Source: Azorinus chamasolen
Taxonomy: Eukaryota > Mollusca > Bivalvia > Cardiida > Solecurtidae
Length of the DNA: 64,000 nt
Assembly: GCA_963576725.1 (NCBI GenBank)
Contig: OY755236.1
Span: 64,963,379-65,027,378 of the forward strand
Reading direction: 5' to 3'
This document shows, piece by piece, positions 42,801 to 49,060 of this stretch. The notes below the pieces were generated by a model, which was not told the origin of the DNA, did not search any database, and saw only the letters and a program-made list of their open reading frames with translations. The position numbers and the translations under genes are program-made. Positions within the stretch are counted from its first letter, which is position 1. The number at the start of each line of letters is the position of its first letter.

Positions 42801-44000
42801 ACAAAAAAAAATACTGCTGAGAAAAAATAGAAATTGTATTTTTTTTTATTAAATTTCTGTTCTTGTAAAATGAAGGATGATTACATTCATTGATGCTCAA
42901 TCATTATTATGAAGGTTGCCAATTTGAACCTACATGTATATCGAAAAATGCCCCTGTGATACAAATAAACCGATTTCATCAATACTTATAATTTTTGTTC
43001 TACAACACAATATTATTGGCCTTTTCCACTAAAATTTTCCACATTTTGCCGATGATCACCCGATCCCTCCATTGTTTATGTAACAGTTAAGAAACTAAAA
43101 TCCAACCCGAATAAAACTGAAACATCAAACAAATGGATGTTTGGTCATTATAAACGGCCATTGGATGGGTTTTCTTGCAATATACTACTTTTCAGCATAT
43201 AAACAAATGAGTTTTGTATAATATTATAGGTGTTTTTGAAACACATCAAATGTAGGGACTTCCCCTTTAAACAGCATTATGGAGTAAAAGGTTAAAATAT
43301 ACTGATATGCACTTTCATACATTCCAACTACACAGTTGTTTTGAAGGATTTATCAATTAATGTCCTCCAGGGTGTCTGTAAGATTGAAGACAAGGATGAT
43401 GAAAAACATCTGTACAGGAGAATTGATATCCGCATCATACCTCACGACCAGTACTACTGCGCAATACTATACTTCACTGGCAGCGACATGTTCAACAAGA
43501 ACATGAGAACACATGCCCTGGAACAAGGCTTTACCCTCAATGAGTACACACTCAGGCCTCTTGGAAGCACAGGTAACTGTAGCTTATTTTACTCTTTAGT
43601 TCATGAATATTCGTATAAGAAATAATAACATCATAAATATTAACTAAAGTTATTGTTATGATAGCACATAGACAGAGATTATTTTAACATGGCAGAAACT
43701 GTAGAATCATATCTATATCATACCATAAGCAAACAGAGAAGACTGATCAGACAGCTCCTGTAGGAGGTTAAAATCACAGAATTGGTTTTGGTGTAGCTGT
43801 CGTAGAGAGATTTTACTTCAAGACACTCATGCAGAACATAAACAGGTTTTCAATTTATGTTGTCGTATGTTTAAAGTTTTATCTTGAATGTTTTGTATGT
43901 TTCAGGTGTCCCTGGTGAACCACTTCCAGTCTCATCTGAGGAAGACCTTTTTGATTTCTTAGACATGAAGTACAAAAAGCCGTCTGAAAGGAATGCATGA
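12807..44000 (+). CDS. POLB: DNA polymerase beta, complete gene (12 exons)
   Basis: Single-nucleotide gap filling and 5'-deoxyribose-phosphate removal in base excision repair, in the nucleus. Joining the 12 exons listed separately gives an uninterrupted 335-codon frame, the same length as human Pol beta, and all junctions are GT-AG with matching phase. Residues 1-90 form the 8-kDa lyase domain; the Schiff-base lysine of the family (human Lys72) aligns with Lys73 in exon 3. Helix-hairpin-helix motifs lie at about 65-71 (GVGDKIG) and 104-112 (VSGIGPAAA). The dNTP-binding CGSFRRG is at 179-185. The metal-binding aspartates are in GDID (Asp191, Asp193) and RRIDIR (Asp256). [11 protein letters not shown] at 271-281 carries the Tyr-Phe, Asp276 and Asn279 of the nucleotide pocket. 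The start is the first in-frame ATG and reads MSKRK as in vertebrates. Family assignment is near certain; exact UTRs are not defined. Confidence 0.97.
12976..13002. repeat. (CAT)n microsatellite
   Basis: About eight ATC/CAT units in POLB intron 1. Confidence 0.95.
13495..15878 (+). pseudogene. LINE reverse transcriptase, frameshifted
   Basis: Frame 1 reads from at least 13501 ([20 protein letters not shown]) to 14667. It shows [33 protein letters not shown], motif [12 protein letters not shown] (Asp at 14092), GCRQGDP and the catalytic FADD (14335-14346). Homology then continues in another frame from about 14619, so a frameshift lies near 14620-14665. An in-frame TAA at 15324 interrupts that frame, which resumes to 15878 and includes a [18 protein letters not shown] zinc-knuckle-like motif typical of the C-terminus of this clade. 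Not functional as it stands. Confidence 0.9.
13495..16230 (+). mobile_element. 5'-truncated LINE (L1/Tx1-like) in POLB intron 1
   Basis: Holds reverse transcriptase and the downstream region of a non-LTR retrotransposon in the sense orientation of POLB. The 5' endonuclease part is missing, as usual for target-primed insertions. After the coding part an AT-rich 3' region with GTGT-containing repeats runs to about 16230; the 3' limit is approximate. Confidence 0.85.
16311..16555. mobile_element. Foldback MITE family A, full length
   Basis: 245 bp between perfect TTAA duplications. Left TTAACCATTTCCCTCAT, right AACAGGGAAAGGGTTAA. The centre GACGGCTCCTAGAGAAGCCGTC is a near-palindrome. Confidence 0.85.
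16656..18135. mobile_element. Hairpin-capped element with ~155-bp tandem units
   Basis: Opens with a 35-base palindrome (16656-16690, TATGTCTCCCCC arm), then a TCTG/CCGT microsatellite (16708-16765), then about eight units of ~155 bp each containing tgtccggacgataact, ttgaaacttcatatatggaa and ggagttattgccctttgt. The last units decay, and the right flank has gagggaagacatccg. Architecture resembles satellite-bearing bivalve elements such as the pearl family; identity to any named family was not checked. Confidence 0.75.
18261..18850. repeat. Repeat block A, copy 1, with a ~190-bp insertion
   Basis: Matches 19912-20272 (gataattgccagcacg, aggatctactacataaca, aaatctgggtgtaaactatg). An extra segment at about 18328-18514 starts TTTTTAGCTTGTCTGT and ends GTGCTCTTGTTT and is missing from the second copy, so it is probably an insertion. 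Confidence 0.75.
18901..19911. repeat. 1-kb dispersed repeat, copy 2 (block B)
   Basis: Second copy of 9423-10449, inside POLB intron 1 and lying between two copies of block A. Confidence 0.88.
19912..20272. repeat. Repeat block A, copy 2
   Basis: Diverged copy of 18261-18850 without the internal insertion, ending at a CT-rich simple repeat (20272-20325). Confidence 0.75.
20651..20885. mobile_element. Foldback MITE family A, reverse copy
   Basis: TTAACCCTTCCCTGTTC to TGAGGGAAAGGGTTAT with the shared AAACAGAGCAGACCCTGATC arm. A second reverse copy follows directly to about 21105. Confidence 0.72.
20882..21105. mobile_element. Foldback MITE family A, reverse copy, abutting the previous one
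   Basis: Starts at the TTAT ending the upstream copy and ends GTAGGAAAGGGTAAAT. Hairpin arms present, core palindrome deleted. Confidence 0.6.
21420..21440. repeat. Poly-C tract
   Basis: About 20 consecutive C bases, 255 bp upstream of POLB exon 2. Confidence 0.95.
21696..21820 (+). CDS. POLB: POLB exon 2
   Basis: Acceptor ttgatttcag, donor gtaggatt. Completes the split Glu and encodes 41 residues beginning [20 protein letters not shown], the start of the lyase domain (human [20 protein letters not shown]). Ends in phase 0. Intron 1 upstream is 8.8 kb. Confidence 0.95.
21839..22088. mobile_element. Foldback MITE family A2, intact
   Basis: 250 bp with perfect TTAA at both ends, TTAACACTTTACTCCATG and TATGGAGTAATGGGTTAA. 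The central palindrome GACGGCTCCTATAGGAGCCG is perfect. Lies just 3' of POLB exon 2. Confidence 0.88.
22313..22434. mobile_element. pogo/Tigger-like MITE, intact and short
   Basis: CAGTAAAACCTCTTCATAAT to GTAGAGAGGTAGTACTG, flanked by TA on both sides (22311-22312, 22435-22436). Uninterrupted relative of 8189-8609. Confidence 0.82.
22707..22923. mobile_element. Foldback MITE family A, core deleted
   Basis: 217 bp between perfect TTAA duplications. Both outer arms are intact, but the centre collapses to AGACCCAGAGTCTACTCTG, so the palindromic core has been lost. Confidence 0.85.
23135..23384. mobile_element. Foldback MITE family D, copy 1
   Basis: 250 bp with TTAA at both ends. Termini CCCTTCGCTTGCT / AGCAAGCGAAGGG are perfect inverted repeats. 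Centre GAGACAGCTCCTGCAGGAGC is the start of a palindrome. Near-identical copies at 38957 and 54214. Confidence 0.88.
23385..23561. mobile_element. Truncated family A MITE
   Basis: Right part only: gaaacagaactatcaaaatc, hairpin arms and GAGGGAAAGGGTTAA. Abuts the family D copy. Confidence 0.6.
23877..24039. mobile_element. pogo-like MITE (diverged)
   Basis: CAGTAGAACCTGTCTTGAGT and AAGATAGGTTCTACAG ends. Interior has facing aatgcaggt / acctgcatt repeats. Confidence 0.6.
24143..24217 (+). CDS. POLB: POLB exon 3
   Basis: Acceptor gttcttacag, donor gtatgtac. 25 codons, [14 protein letters not shown] followed by [11 protein letters not shown]. Holds the first helix-hairpin-helix and the lysine aligned to the lyase Schiff-base residue (Lys73 here). 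Confidence 0.95.
24294..24401. mobile_element. pogo-like MITE, left-truncated
   Basis: Retains ataggagctttctgttttac and CATTATAGAGAGGTTTTACTG followed by TA; left arm missing. Starts 77 bases after POLB exon 3. Confidence 0.65.
25145..26453 (+). mobile_element. Hairpin-capped tandem-unit element (gctcacc type), full
   Basis: Begins with the hairpin AGCTCACCAGAGCACAAAGT and its complement ctcagggtgagct, then CGTCGT simple repeat. About eight ~145-bp units follow (tctcctctgaaact, tttggcacatagcatcatgt, gccccaggggtgg). Ends at a second hairpin, AGGGCCATTCTGGCCCT, then CTTGTT. Lies in POLB intron 3. Confidence 0.82.
26457..28100. mobile_element. Tandem-unit element with nuclear-receptor-like half-sites
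   Basis: Ends are short inverted repeats TATACCCCC / GGGGGTATA. After a 22-base poly-C and a CGGT/CTGT microsatellite come about ten ~145-bp units (aataactgctcaagggttt, gtggttggtcatgac). Each unit contains AGGTCA half-sites in the order described in the findings. Directly adjoins the preceding element in POLB intron 3, ending about 50 bp before exon 4. Confidence 0.8.
28149..28207 (+). CDS. POLB: POLB exon 4
   Basis: Acceptor tatattcag, donor gtaagt. Encodes [19 protein letters not shown] and two bases of a Gly codon. Begins the second helix-hairpin-helix. Confidence 0.95.
28243..28478. mobile_element. Foldback MITE family A
   Basis: TTAACCTTTTCCCTCATAG to TTAGGGAAAAGGTTAA, 36 bp after POLB exon 4. 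Shares its right TTAA with the start of a second, degraded copy (to about 28646). Confidence 0.8.
28773..28822 (+). CDS. POLB: POLB exon 5
   Basis: Acceptor cctattattcag, donor gtaaat. Completes Gly, encodes [16 protein letters not shown] and the first base of Glu. Finishes the second helix-hairpin-helix (human PSAARKFVDEGIKTLE). Confidence 0.94.
28874..29112. mobile_element. Foldback MITE family B
   Basis: TTAACCCATTCCATCATAGG to TTATGGAGGAAAGGGTTAT, centre TTTGCTCCTATGGAGTAAA. Lies just after POLB exon 5. Confidence 0.75.
29810..30865. repeat. Degraded MITE fragments in POLB introns 5 and 6
   Basis: Partial TTAA-family copies near 29810-29985, 30005-30110 and 30673-30863, recognised by cctacaggagcc, acagagtaaacccagatcag and atgaatattcatgatggaaagggttat. 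POLB exon 6 (30433-30484) lies between them and is intact. Confidence 0.5.
30433..30484 (+). CDS. POLB: POLB exon 6
   Basis: Acceptor tttttttcag, donor gtaggt. Encodes [16 protein letters not shown] with split Glu and Lys codons at the ends (human LRKNEDKLNHHQRIGLK). Confidence 0.94.
31072..31126 (+). CDS. POLB: POLB exon 7
   Basis: Acceptor attattttgcag, donor gtttgt. Encodes [18 protein letters not shown] after the split Lys (human [18 protein letters not shown]). Ends in phase 0. Confidence 0.94.
31540..32346. repeat. 43-bp minisatellite with higher-order structure
   Basis: About 19 units of cagtatggatccacatgtga followed by tgttatgtaacatagaatggaaa, in 41- and 43-bp versions. A block of about 250 bp is itself repeated (31819 vs 32069). 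Lies in POLB intron 7. Confidence 0.92.
32581..32653 (+). CDS. POLB: POLB exon 8
   Basis: Acceptor cttcatgcag, donor gtgaga. 24 codons ending TVCGSFRR; the Ser and second Arg align with human Ser180 and Arg183, which contact the incoming triphosphate. Confidence 0.95.
32695..33200. mobile_element. TIR element (AAGTCCCTACA ends)
   Basis: Ends GGGGAAGTCCCTACA and TGTAGGGACTTCCCC are perfect inverted repeats; interior tttatgaagattgtcaattt. Related copies: 42890-43270 (left-truncated) and 47490-47885 (reverse). Its left end starts 42 bp after POLB exon 8. Confidence 0.82.
33428..33676. mobile_element. Foldback MITE family A
   Basis: 249 bp between perfect TTAA duplications, TTAACCCTTTCCTTCAT to AACAGGAAAAGGGTTAA; core GATGGCTCATATGGGAGTTGTC slightly decayed. 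POLB intron 8. Confidence 0.85.
33791..33861 (+). CDS. POLB: POLB exon 9 (catalytic Asp pair)
   Basis: Acceptor actatttcag, donor gtaagt. Encodes [16 protein letters not shown] then TSTSKKD. The GDID motif carries the two metal-binding aspartates of palm motif A. Confidence 0.96.
34041..35789 (+). mobile_element. gctcacc-type element, split
   Basis: Left part 34041-34440 (AGCTCACCAGAGCACAAAGT hairpin, units) and right part from about 35622 to 35789 (aaatcctctcctctgattgt, AGGGCCTTTCAGGCCCT, CTTGTT). The ~1.2 kb between is unrelated and includes a family A MITE (35182-35432). Confidence 0.65.
35182..35432. mobile_element. Foldback MITE family A (right end decayed)
   Basis: CTAACCCTTTCCCTCATG to AACAGGGGAAGGTTTG; hairpin arms present with GATGGCTCCTATAGCAGC centre. 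Confidence 0.7.
35914..36850. repeat. 31-bp minisatellite with duplicated block
   Basis: About 25 units of cagctcttggttgaggtctg plus catctcagaag. A non-repeat spacer (aaaaggtaaaggtgagg ... tttatcctttag) occurs at 36069 and again at 36431, so a 362-bp block is duplicated almost without change. POLB intron 9. Confidence 0.93.
36858..37066. mobile_element. Degraded TTAA-family MITE
   Basis: Carries aaactgaacagaccagacgg and ggtctttttt arms and ends TTGGTAAAGGGTTAG. Another fragment follows at 37137-37270. Confidence 0.5.
37434..37520 (+). CDS. POLB: POLB exon 10
   Basis: Acceptor tgttattttag, donor gtaagt. 29 codons, ending SLGESKFM (human SKGETKFMG). Phase 0 at both ends. Confidence 0.95.
37655..37802. 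repeat. Long inverted repeat (snap-back hairpin), ~148 bp
   Basis: GGGTCCATGCTTATAAA pairs with TTTATAAGCATGGACCC, continuing through gagttcgttct/agaacgaactc and ttttgattggtcagatttga/its complement, nearly to the centre. Half of the same sequence recurs at about 5727-5800. POLB intron 10. Confidence 0.9.
38169..38421. mobile_element. Foldback MITE family A
   Basis: TTAACCCATACCTCAT to AACAGGGAAAGGGTTAA. Shares the right TTAA with a reverse-oriented copy. Confidence 0.82.
38418..38644. mobile_element. Foldback MITE family A/A2, abutting
   Basis: Runs from the shared TTAA to GAGGGGAAAGGTTAA, with gagcagaccatgatcagacg and GGCTTCTGCAGGAGCTGTC centre. Confidence 0.72.
38724..38960. mobile_element. 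Foldback MITE family A with perfect centre
   Basis: TTAGCCCTTTCCCTTATTC to AACAGAGAAAAGTTAA. The centre 38771-38802 is a perfect 32-base palindrome around CTCCTATAGGAG. Shares its right TTAA with the family D copy that follows. Confidence 0.82.
38957..39212. mobile_element. Foldback MITE family D, copy 2
   Basis: TTAACCCTTCTCTTGCT to AGCAAGCGAAGGGTTAA; nearly identical to 23135-23384. Confidence 0.88.
39224..40189. repeat. 37-bp minisatellite array
   Basis: About 26 copies of gtatctgcatgtagagagga followed by ggtgtagtggaggtttt, with 34-bp and rearranged variants. The complement has no stop codon in any frame, so it gives three overlapping frames of 300+ codons that are not genes. Begins 12 bp after a MITE end in POLB intron 10. 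Confidence 0.95.
40449..42668 (+). mobile_element. Hairpin-capped element (AGTCCCCCACC type) with nested element
   Basis: Opens with a palindrome, AGTCCCCCACCGGTTACCGG and its complement, then a CCGT repeat and ~155-bp units (gcatgatgaggggtaatgtc, tagcatcaatatttttggag). Interrupted at 40985 and resumes at 42474 with tttcttgtcgggacaataac. Ends near GGGGGACTCATG and CTTGTTT. Confidence 0.75.
40985..42473 (+). mobile_element. gctcacc-type element, nested and full length
   Basis: AGCTCACCAGAGCACTTTTG hairpin, CCGTCGT repeats, about nine ~145-bp units (ctacagggttctcagctttc), then AGGGCCATTCTGGCCCT and CTTGTT. Units here are more alike than in the 25145 copy, suggesting recent homogenisation or expansion. 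Confidence 0.82.
42880..43270. mobile_element. TIR element (TGTAGGGACTTCCCC end), left-truncated
   Basis: Diverged copy of 32695-33200 lacking its left end, ending TGTAGGGACTTCCCCTTTAA about 100 bp before POLB exon 11. Confidence 0.75.
43371..43572 (+). CDS. POLB: POLB exon 11 (third Asp, nucleotide pocket)
   Basis: Acceptor gtcctccag, donor gtaact. The largest exon, 67 codons. Contains RRIDIRIIP with catalytic Asp256 and [15 protein letters not shown], which forms the nucleotide- and primer-binding helix. Very close to vertebrate sequence. Confidence 0.97.
43906..44000 (+). CDS. POLB: POLB exon 12 (stop codon)
   Basis: Acceptor atgtttcag. Encodes [20 protein letters not shown] then [10 protein letters not shown] and TGA. 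Matches the C-terminal thumb of the family (GEPLPVDSEKDIFDYI in human). No AATAAA is seen in the next 300 bases, so the 3' UTR end is undefined. Confidence 0.96.
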
Positions 44001-44651
44001 TCCATGTGTATTGTATTGGACAGATTTTTATGTAACTCTGAGCAACAAAATACATAAAGAAAGCTATTGAATGACATTAGACGTGCAGATGATCAGGTTC
44101 TGTTTAGTCAGTTGAATTGGATGGAAAAAGTTTGGAAGGACACTAAATGCAAATGGCAAGCTCAGTGCAAAGGCCTCTCAAAATAATTGTAAGAATTTAT
44201 GCAATATAGACTGGGAATTAGAAACAGATTACGCAATATAGACAGGGTATTAGAAACAGATATCCAAGCTTGTTATGAAATTTTTAATTATCGTTTCAGA
44301 GTACAGGTTTTGTTTCCAATAACAGACATGATTCAAATCTGAGTGTTTTGCAGAGATTTTCAGTTAGCCCAGTAGTAAGCTCGAGTACCCCCATGTTTTC
44401 AGACAGACTTGGGCAAATAGTGCAGACCCTAATAGCGTCAATCTAATTTAAAGTTCTCATAATGGTTTCAAATTGACTTATTCAGCTTTACACACCCATG
44501 GAGAGGGGAGACTGGGTGTCAGAATACTTAAGAGTATAAATCTGTCTGTGAATGGTTCATTATTTCAAGTCGAGTGATATACAAGTACAAGTTATCGGTT
44601 TTAGATACAAGCATGTCTCCGTTATTGCCGTGATAATAGCAGCTGAATTAT
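44001..44651. other. POLB 3' flank
   Basis: Likely POLB 3' UTR at first, then a degraded foldback fragment near 44400-44530. A 36-bp motif (gcaatatagac...aaacagat) is tandemly duplicated near 44200-44262. Confidence 0.45.
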
Positions 44652-44893
44652 TTATCCCTTTACTCCATAAATACGCCTTTCTACACCTTTGCAAACAGAG
44701 TAGACCCAGATCAGACGGCTCCTATAGGATCCGTATGATCAGGGTCTGCTCTGTTTGCTTACAATATAATAAAGATATGATTCTAGTTTCTGCCATTTAC
44801 CAAATTTCTTGTGTCAATATGCTGTTGTAACAAATTAATCTAATTAATATTCATATAATTTCTTAAATGAATATTCATGGAGGAAAGGGTTAT
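44652..44893. mobile_element. Foldback MITE family A2
   Basis: TTATCCCTTTACTCCAT to ATGGAGGAAAGGGTTAT with hairpin arms and GACGGCTCCTATAGGATCCG centre. Confidence 0.75.
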
Positions 44894-45106
44894 AATCACA
44901 GTGATTTATGAGTATGCGTACATGTAAATATAGATTGATACAAATGAATTGTCTTTTACATGGACTAAATTAAGTTTTGTGTAACATTTCACCAAATGGT
45001 GAACTTAGGTTGTTGTTTTTTTACTAATATACTTGTTTGAGCTGTATATATGTGAGTAAAATCTCTAACCACTGAAACAGGTCAATAGCCTGTAAAATGA
45101 GGTAGC

Positions 45107-45335
45107 TTAACACATTCCTCCATAGGCTATTTTTAGATCCAACCTCTTTGAATGAATCTACCCAAATGGAGCATTTACTAGAGAAAAGTAAAATTTTAGA
45201 AGTTTGTAGTTTGAAACCATTGTGATAAATAGAGCATTTGCTCCTATAGGAGCAAATGGTCTATTTATCACAATGGTTCCAAGAAGTGGTTATTACAGAG
45301 GCGTAGAAAGGCATATTTATGGAGGAAAAGGTCAA
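45107..45335. mobile_element. Foldback MITE family B, strong palindrome
   Basis: TTAACACATTCCTCCATAGG to TATGGAGGAAAAGGTCAA. The centre around TTGCTCCTATAGGAGCAA extends to gtgataaatag/ctatttatcac. Confidence 0.8.
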
Positions 45336-45770
45336 CATATTCAACCCTGTTAATCTTTCATGCATAAACCATTGCCTATGTTTATTTCTAAATGGCATTT
45401 CTTCAATTTCCTTACAGAAACATTATCAGGGTGTCCAGCAGTTTGGACCCTGATGAGACCCAGTTTGCAAATGTAATCACATCACCAGGACTAAATCATG
45501 TAAAACAAACCTATGAGGGGAACGGGTTAAGTAGTGATACACTTATTCAGTAGGTGGCTGATTAAATCAATATTTACTGTACTTAACCCTTCATCTCATA
45601 CAAGCACCTTTTCAACCAGAGTAGGAGCCGTCTGATCTGTTTGTTTATGAAGTAATAGATGTCTGATTCTACAGCTTCTGAAATGGCAAAACTTCCCTTG
45701 TTCATTGGTAAAAAAATGTTCATGTAATTCTTATATAGTCATGAGGTAGAGGATTAGATATAAATCGTCC

Positions 45771-45867
45771 TTTCTCCACCAAACCCTATGTTGTGACCAG
45801 TTTTTAGAATCGTTTCAAAGATACGATTCTAAAGAGTGGTAACAACATAGGGATTGGTGGAGAATAA
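45771..45867. repeat. Compound hairpin (~97 bp)
   Basis: TTCTCCACCA..CCCTATGTTGT faces ACAACATAGGG..TTGGTGGAGAA, with an inner TTAGAATCGT / ACGATTCTAA stem. A decayed relative lies at about 61100-61195. Confidence 0.75.
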
Positions 45868-45899
45868 AGAAGTTATTTGATCACATAATCTGCCTTGTG

Positions 45900-46100
45900 G
45901 GAATACGTAAATCGCAAAAATGAATTTTTTATGCAAATGAGTGCTTGTTAGCCAATCATAGCACTAATTAAAGCGTTAGCCAATCGTAGCGCTCCATGTG
46001 CGTCGTCCCTTTTATTACTACGCTGTTTGTAAGCAATGCCGAATGGCCTAAACAGCCGTCGGCTATAGCCCGTTTCGTTTTCTATGGCATTTTTAAGGCC
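45900..46100. promoter_or_regulatory. Promoter-like cluster (octamer and CCAAT motifs)
   Basis: ATGCAAAT at 45931 followed by a direct repeat of GTTAGCCAATC(A/G)TAGC at about 45949 and 45978, in locally CpG-richer DNA. No reading frame follows, so the role is unknown. Confidence 0.3.
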
Positions 46101-46567
46101 TATGTAATAAAAAGAATCTTACATTTGTGTCTTTTACATATTGTTTTCATGAATAATTGTTTTCGCTAAAGCTTGTGTCATATTATATTAGTAAACTCGT
46201 TTCTTGAAAACAATTGGTAATGAATGTAATTGTAAGATTCTCTATGTTGAAAATGTTTTAATTTACGCATCTTATCTGGATCTCTGGTATAGGTTATATG
46301 GCCCGTTTCAGGGACATTTTGCAGTGCGAGAAACAGTCCACTGAATGATTTTCAGAGTTTACTGATCTGGGACTACACTTTAAATGTCTGAATGTTGATT
46401 TTCACACTGAAATATTTGTCTTCTGAACTTATACACATCATCCATTTACACATCATTGAAAAATGTAGCTGCAGTATGACGAACGTTTTCATTGTCACAG
46501 AAGGCTATGAAATAATATTATATGTTGGAACCAGTTTCTTGTCTTATTTTCTTTTACTAAACCTCGC

Positions 46568-46796
46568 TCAACCCTTCAAACATGTCTATGACTTCAACAC
46601 ATTTGCAAACAGAGTAGACCCAGATCCCTGTGGGAGCTGTCTGATCTGGGTCTGCTTATGGAAATTTGTAGATCGTATTATGCAGTTTTGACAACAGTGA
46701 AAAAAATTCCCCTTTCTGTGTTCCATTTTATTGATTCTGTCCATGAATATTCATGAGGTGAAGAAAAATTTGAATATTAAACAGGGAAAGGATTAA
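46568..46796. mobile_element. Foldback MITE family A (core reduced)
   Basis: TCAACCCTTCAAACATG to AACAGGGAAAGGATTAA; arms acagagtagacccagatc and gtctgatctgggtctgc. Confidence 0.65.
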
Positions 46797-47010
46797 TACA
46801 ATTTGTAAACCTATTTCTCCAGTCTTGTCTGATTTGATGTTTAAATACAAGATTCATATTTCGGAACAAAAAGTTAATTGTAAATAATAAATTGTATCAC
46901 ACTATTGAAAGGAAATGAAAGAATGTTGAGCTGTGGACAATGTTTAGAAAAAAATCTACACTTTACACGGCAAATTTGTGCTTTACAAGGCAAATATTGT
47001 CCATGTGTAA

Positions 47011-47258
47011 TTATGTCTCCCCCAGTATACTGGGGAGACATGTTTTTGTGGGCGGCAGCTGTCCGTCCGATTTTAATTTGTCAGCACGGTTTCTCCAAAG
47101 CCCTTGGTCGGATTTTCATGAAACTTCATAGGATTGATCAGCACCATGCCTAGTTGTGCATATCTTATTCCTGTTCCAGTTCGATGATTTAATGCAGTTA
47201 TGGGACTGAAAATTTTATTTATTTTTTTTTATTTTTTTTGGGGGGGGGGGGGGGGGGG
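47011..47258. mobile_element. Hairpin-capped element, truncated
   Basis: ATGTCTCCCCCAGTATACTG and its complement form a terminal palindrome like that at 16656, followed by only one short unit and a poly-G run (about 47239-47258). Confidence 0.65.
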
Positions 47259-47489
47259 GATTGTTGTTGTTGTTTATAACTTAACCCTTTAATACTTCAT
47301 GAACATTGTCGAAAAGTTACAAAGCAGACATCTTGGGTTAATTTTGCAAAATAACCTGGCAATGTATGAAACTCGCCAGATTTTTCCCATCCTTGAGTTG
47401 GCAGACAGAAACACAGATATGAACATGTATATTATCATTATGACTTGCATTATACCATACTAATTCTTGAGACACTAGTAATATTTTAA

Positions 47490-47885
47490 AGGGCAAGTCC
47501 CTACATTCAACACGTTTCAAAAGTGCCTAAAATATACAAAACTCATGTTTATATGCTGAAAAGTACATTGTATATCGCAAGAAAACCAGTCGAATAAACA
47601 CAGAAGAAGACACAACTTTCATATGTTTGATGTTCTATTCAGCAATGTATTAGTATTTATACAGTTCGCACTTTATTTTTGTTAGCTGTTCGACCAAGGT
47701 CGATAATATTTTGTTACAGAACAAAAATTATAAGTGTTGATGAAAACAGTTTATATTGTATCACAGGGGCATTTTTCCATATAAGTTCAAATTGACAATC
47801 TTCATAATGATTGAGCATAACAAATATTAAGTGTTTTGACATTATTGGAAATGTGCATTCATTGTATTGTAGGGACTTCCTCTTT
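47490..47885. mobile_element. TIR element (AAGTCCCTACA ends), reverse copy
   Basis: GGGCAAGTCCCTACATTC to TTGTAGGGACTTCCTC; interior aattgacaatcttcataatg is the complement of the 32695 copy. Confidence 0.78.
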
Positions 47886-48224
47886 AACATGTTTAAGCGA
47901 TTCATGACTATTAAGTTATTTTGTAAAATCAAACCACGAAGTCTGCCGAGTGCTTTCATGAATTTAATGGTATTGCAGTAACATGGGTATATAATAGGTG
48001 GTTAATGTGCTTTGTAATCCTTTAGCAGGGTTGCCACAACCCAGAGGACATTTCCTCGACTATTTCTAATTTCCCCGACATGCTACATTGCGACATTTGG
48101 TCTTTCTGTCATAATTTAAAATATTTTGAGGAAATTCAACCCTTTACTCCATAAATACCCTTTTGCAATAGTAGACCCAGATCAGAAGGTTTTTGATGTA
48201 CATGTAATACAGATCTGATTCTAC

Positions 48225-49060
48225 AGATTTTGTCAAAGCAAAAATTCTAAGTACAATTGTGTGACCTTGTCCTTTGATAAACATGCCGGGACACCCATGC
48301 TACTGTAGCATGTCCAGATAAACATTGTGGTGTAATTTCAGAAGGATCCACCAAGCAGAATTCGAGTAAGAGATATTACAGACAGACAGTGCCATTCCAT
48401 ATTACGTCCCATTTATTTTTCAAACCGATGAAGCATGTGATGTAAGACAAGTGTTCCATATCTCAAAGGGTTATGTAAATAAGTGGACTTTAACAAAAGC
48501 TGTAACCAAAAATTCTAAGTTAAAAGGGACATACTTCTGTCAAAATGCTTGACAGAGTTATGTTCTCTTGCCTACAGGTGAAGCTTGTGATGATGAAAAC
48601 GTGTTCCAAGTTTCAAACCTTTATCTCAAAGCGTTATGTAAATAAGTGGACTTACAACATAAATTGAGGTCAACATATTTGCTCAACCCATGCGTAACGC
48701 AATTCTAAGTCCAATTGTGCGACCTTGACCTTGGATATACCTACCAGGACACACCCATGCTACTGTAGCATGTCCAGACAAACATTTTGGTGAAATCTGA
48801 GAAGGATCCACCAAGCAGAACTTGAGTTCGAGATGTTACAGACAGACATTTAACATATTTACTAAACGCAAATGCTAAACGCACATTCCAAGTCAAATTA
48901 AGCGACTTTGACAATACATACCGGAACTGGACATGCTACTGTAGCATGTCCAGATAAACATTGTGGTAAAATTTGGGAAGAATCCACCAAACACAACTTG
49001 AGTTAGAGATGTTACAGACGGACAGACAGACAGCGCCATTCCATAATACGTCCAGTTTTT
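48225..49060. repeat. Three-copy tandem repeat with CATGCTACTGTAGCATG
   Basis: Three spaced copies of a unit with catgctactgtagcatgtcc, gaaggatccaccaagcagaa and gttacagacagac (around 48290, 48752 and 48927). The third holds a 27-base palindrome. Confidence 0.8.
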
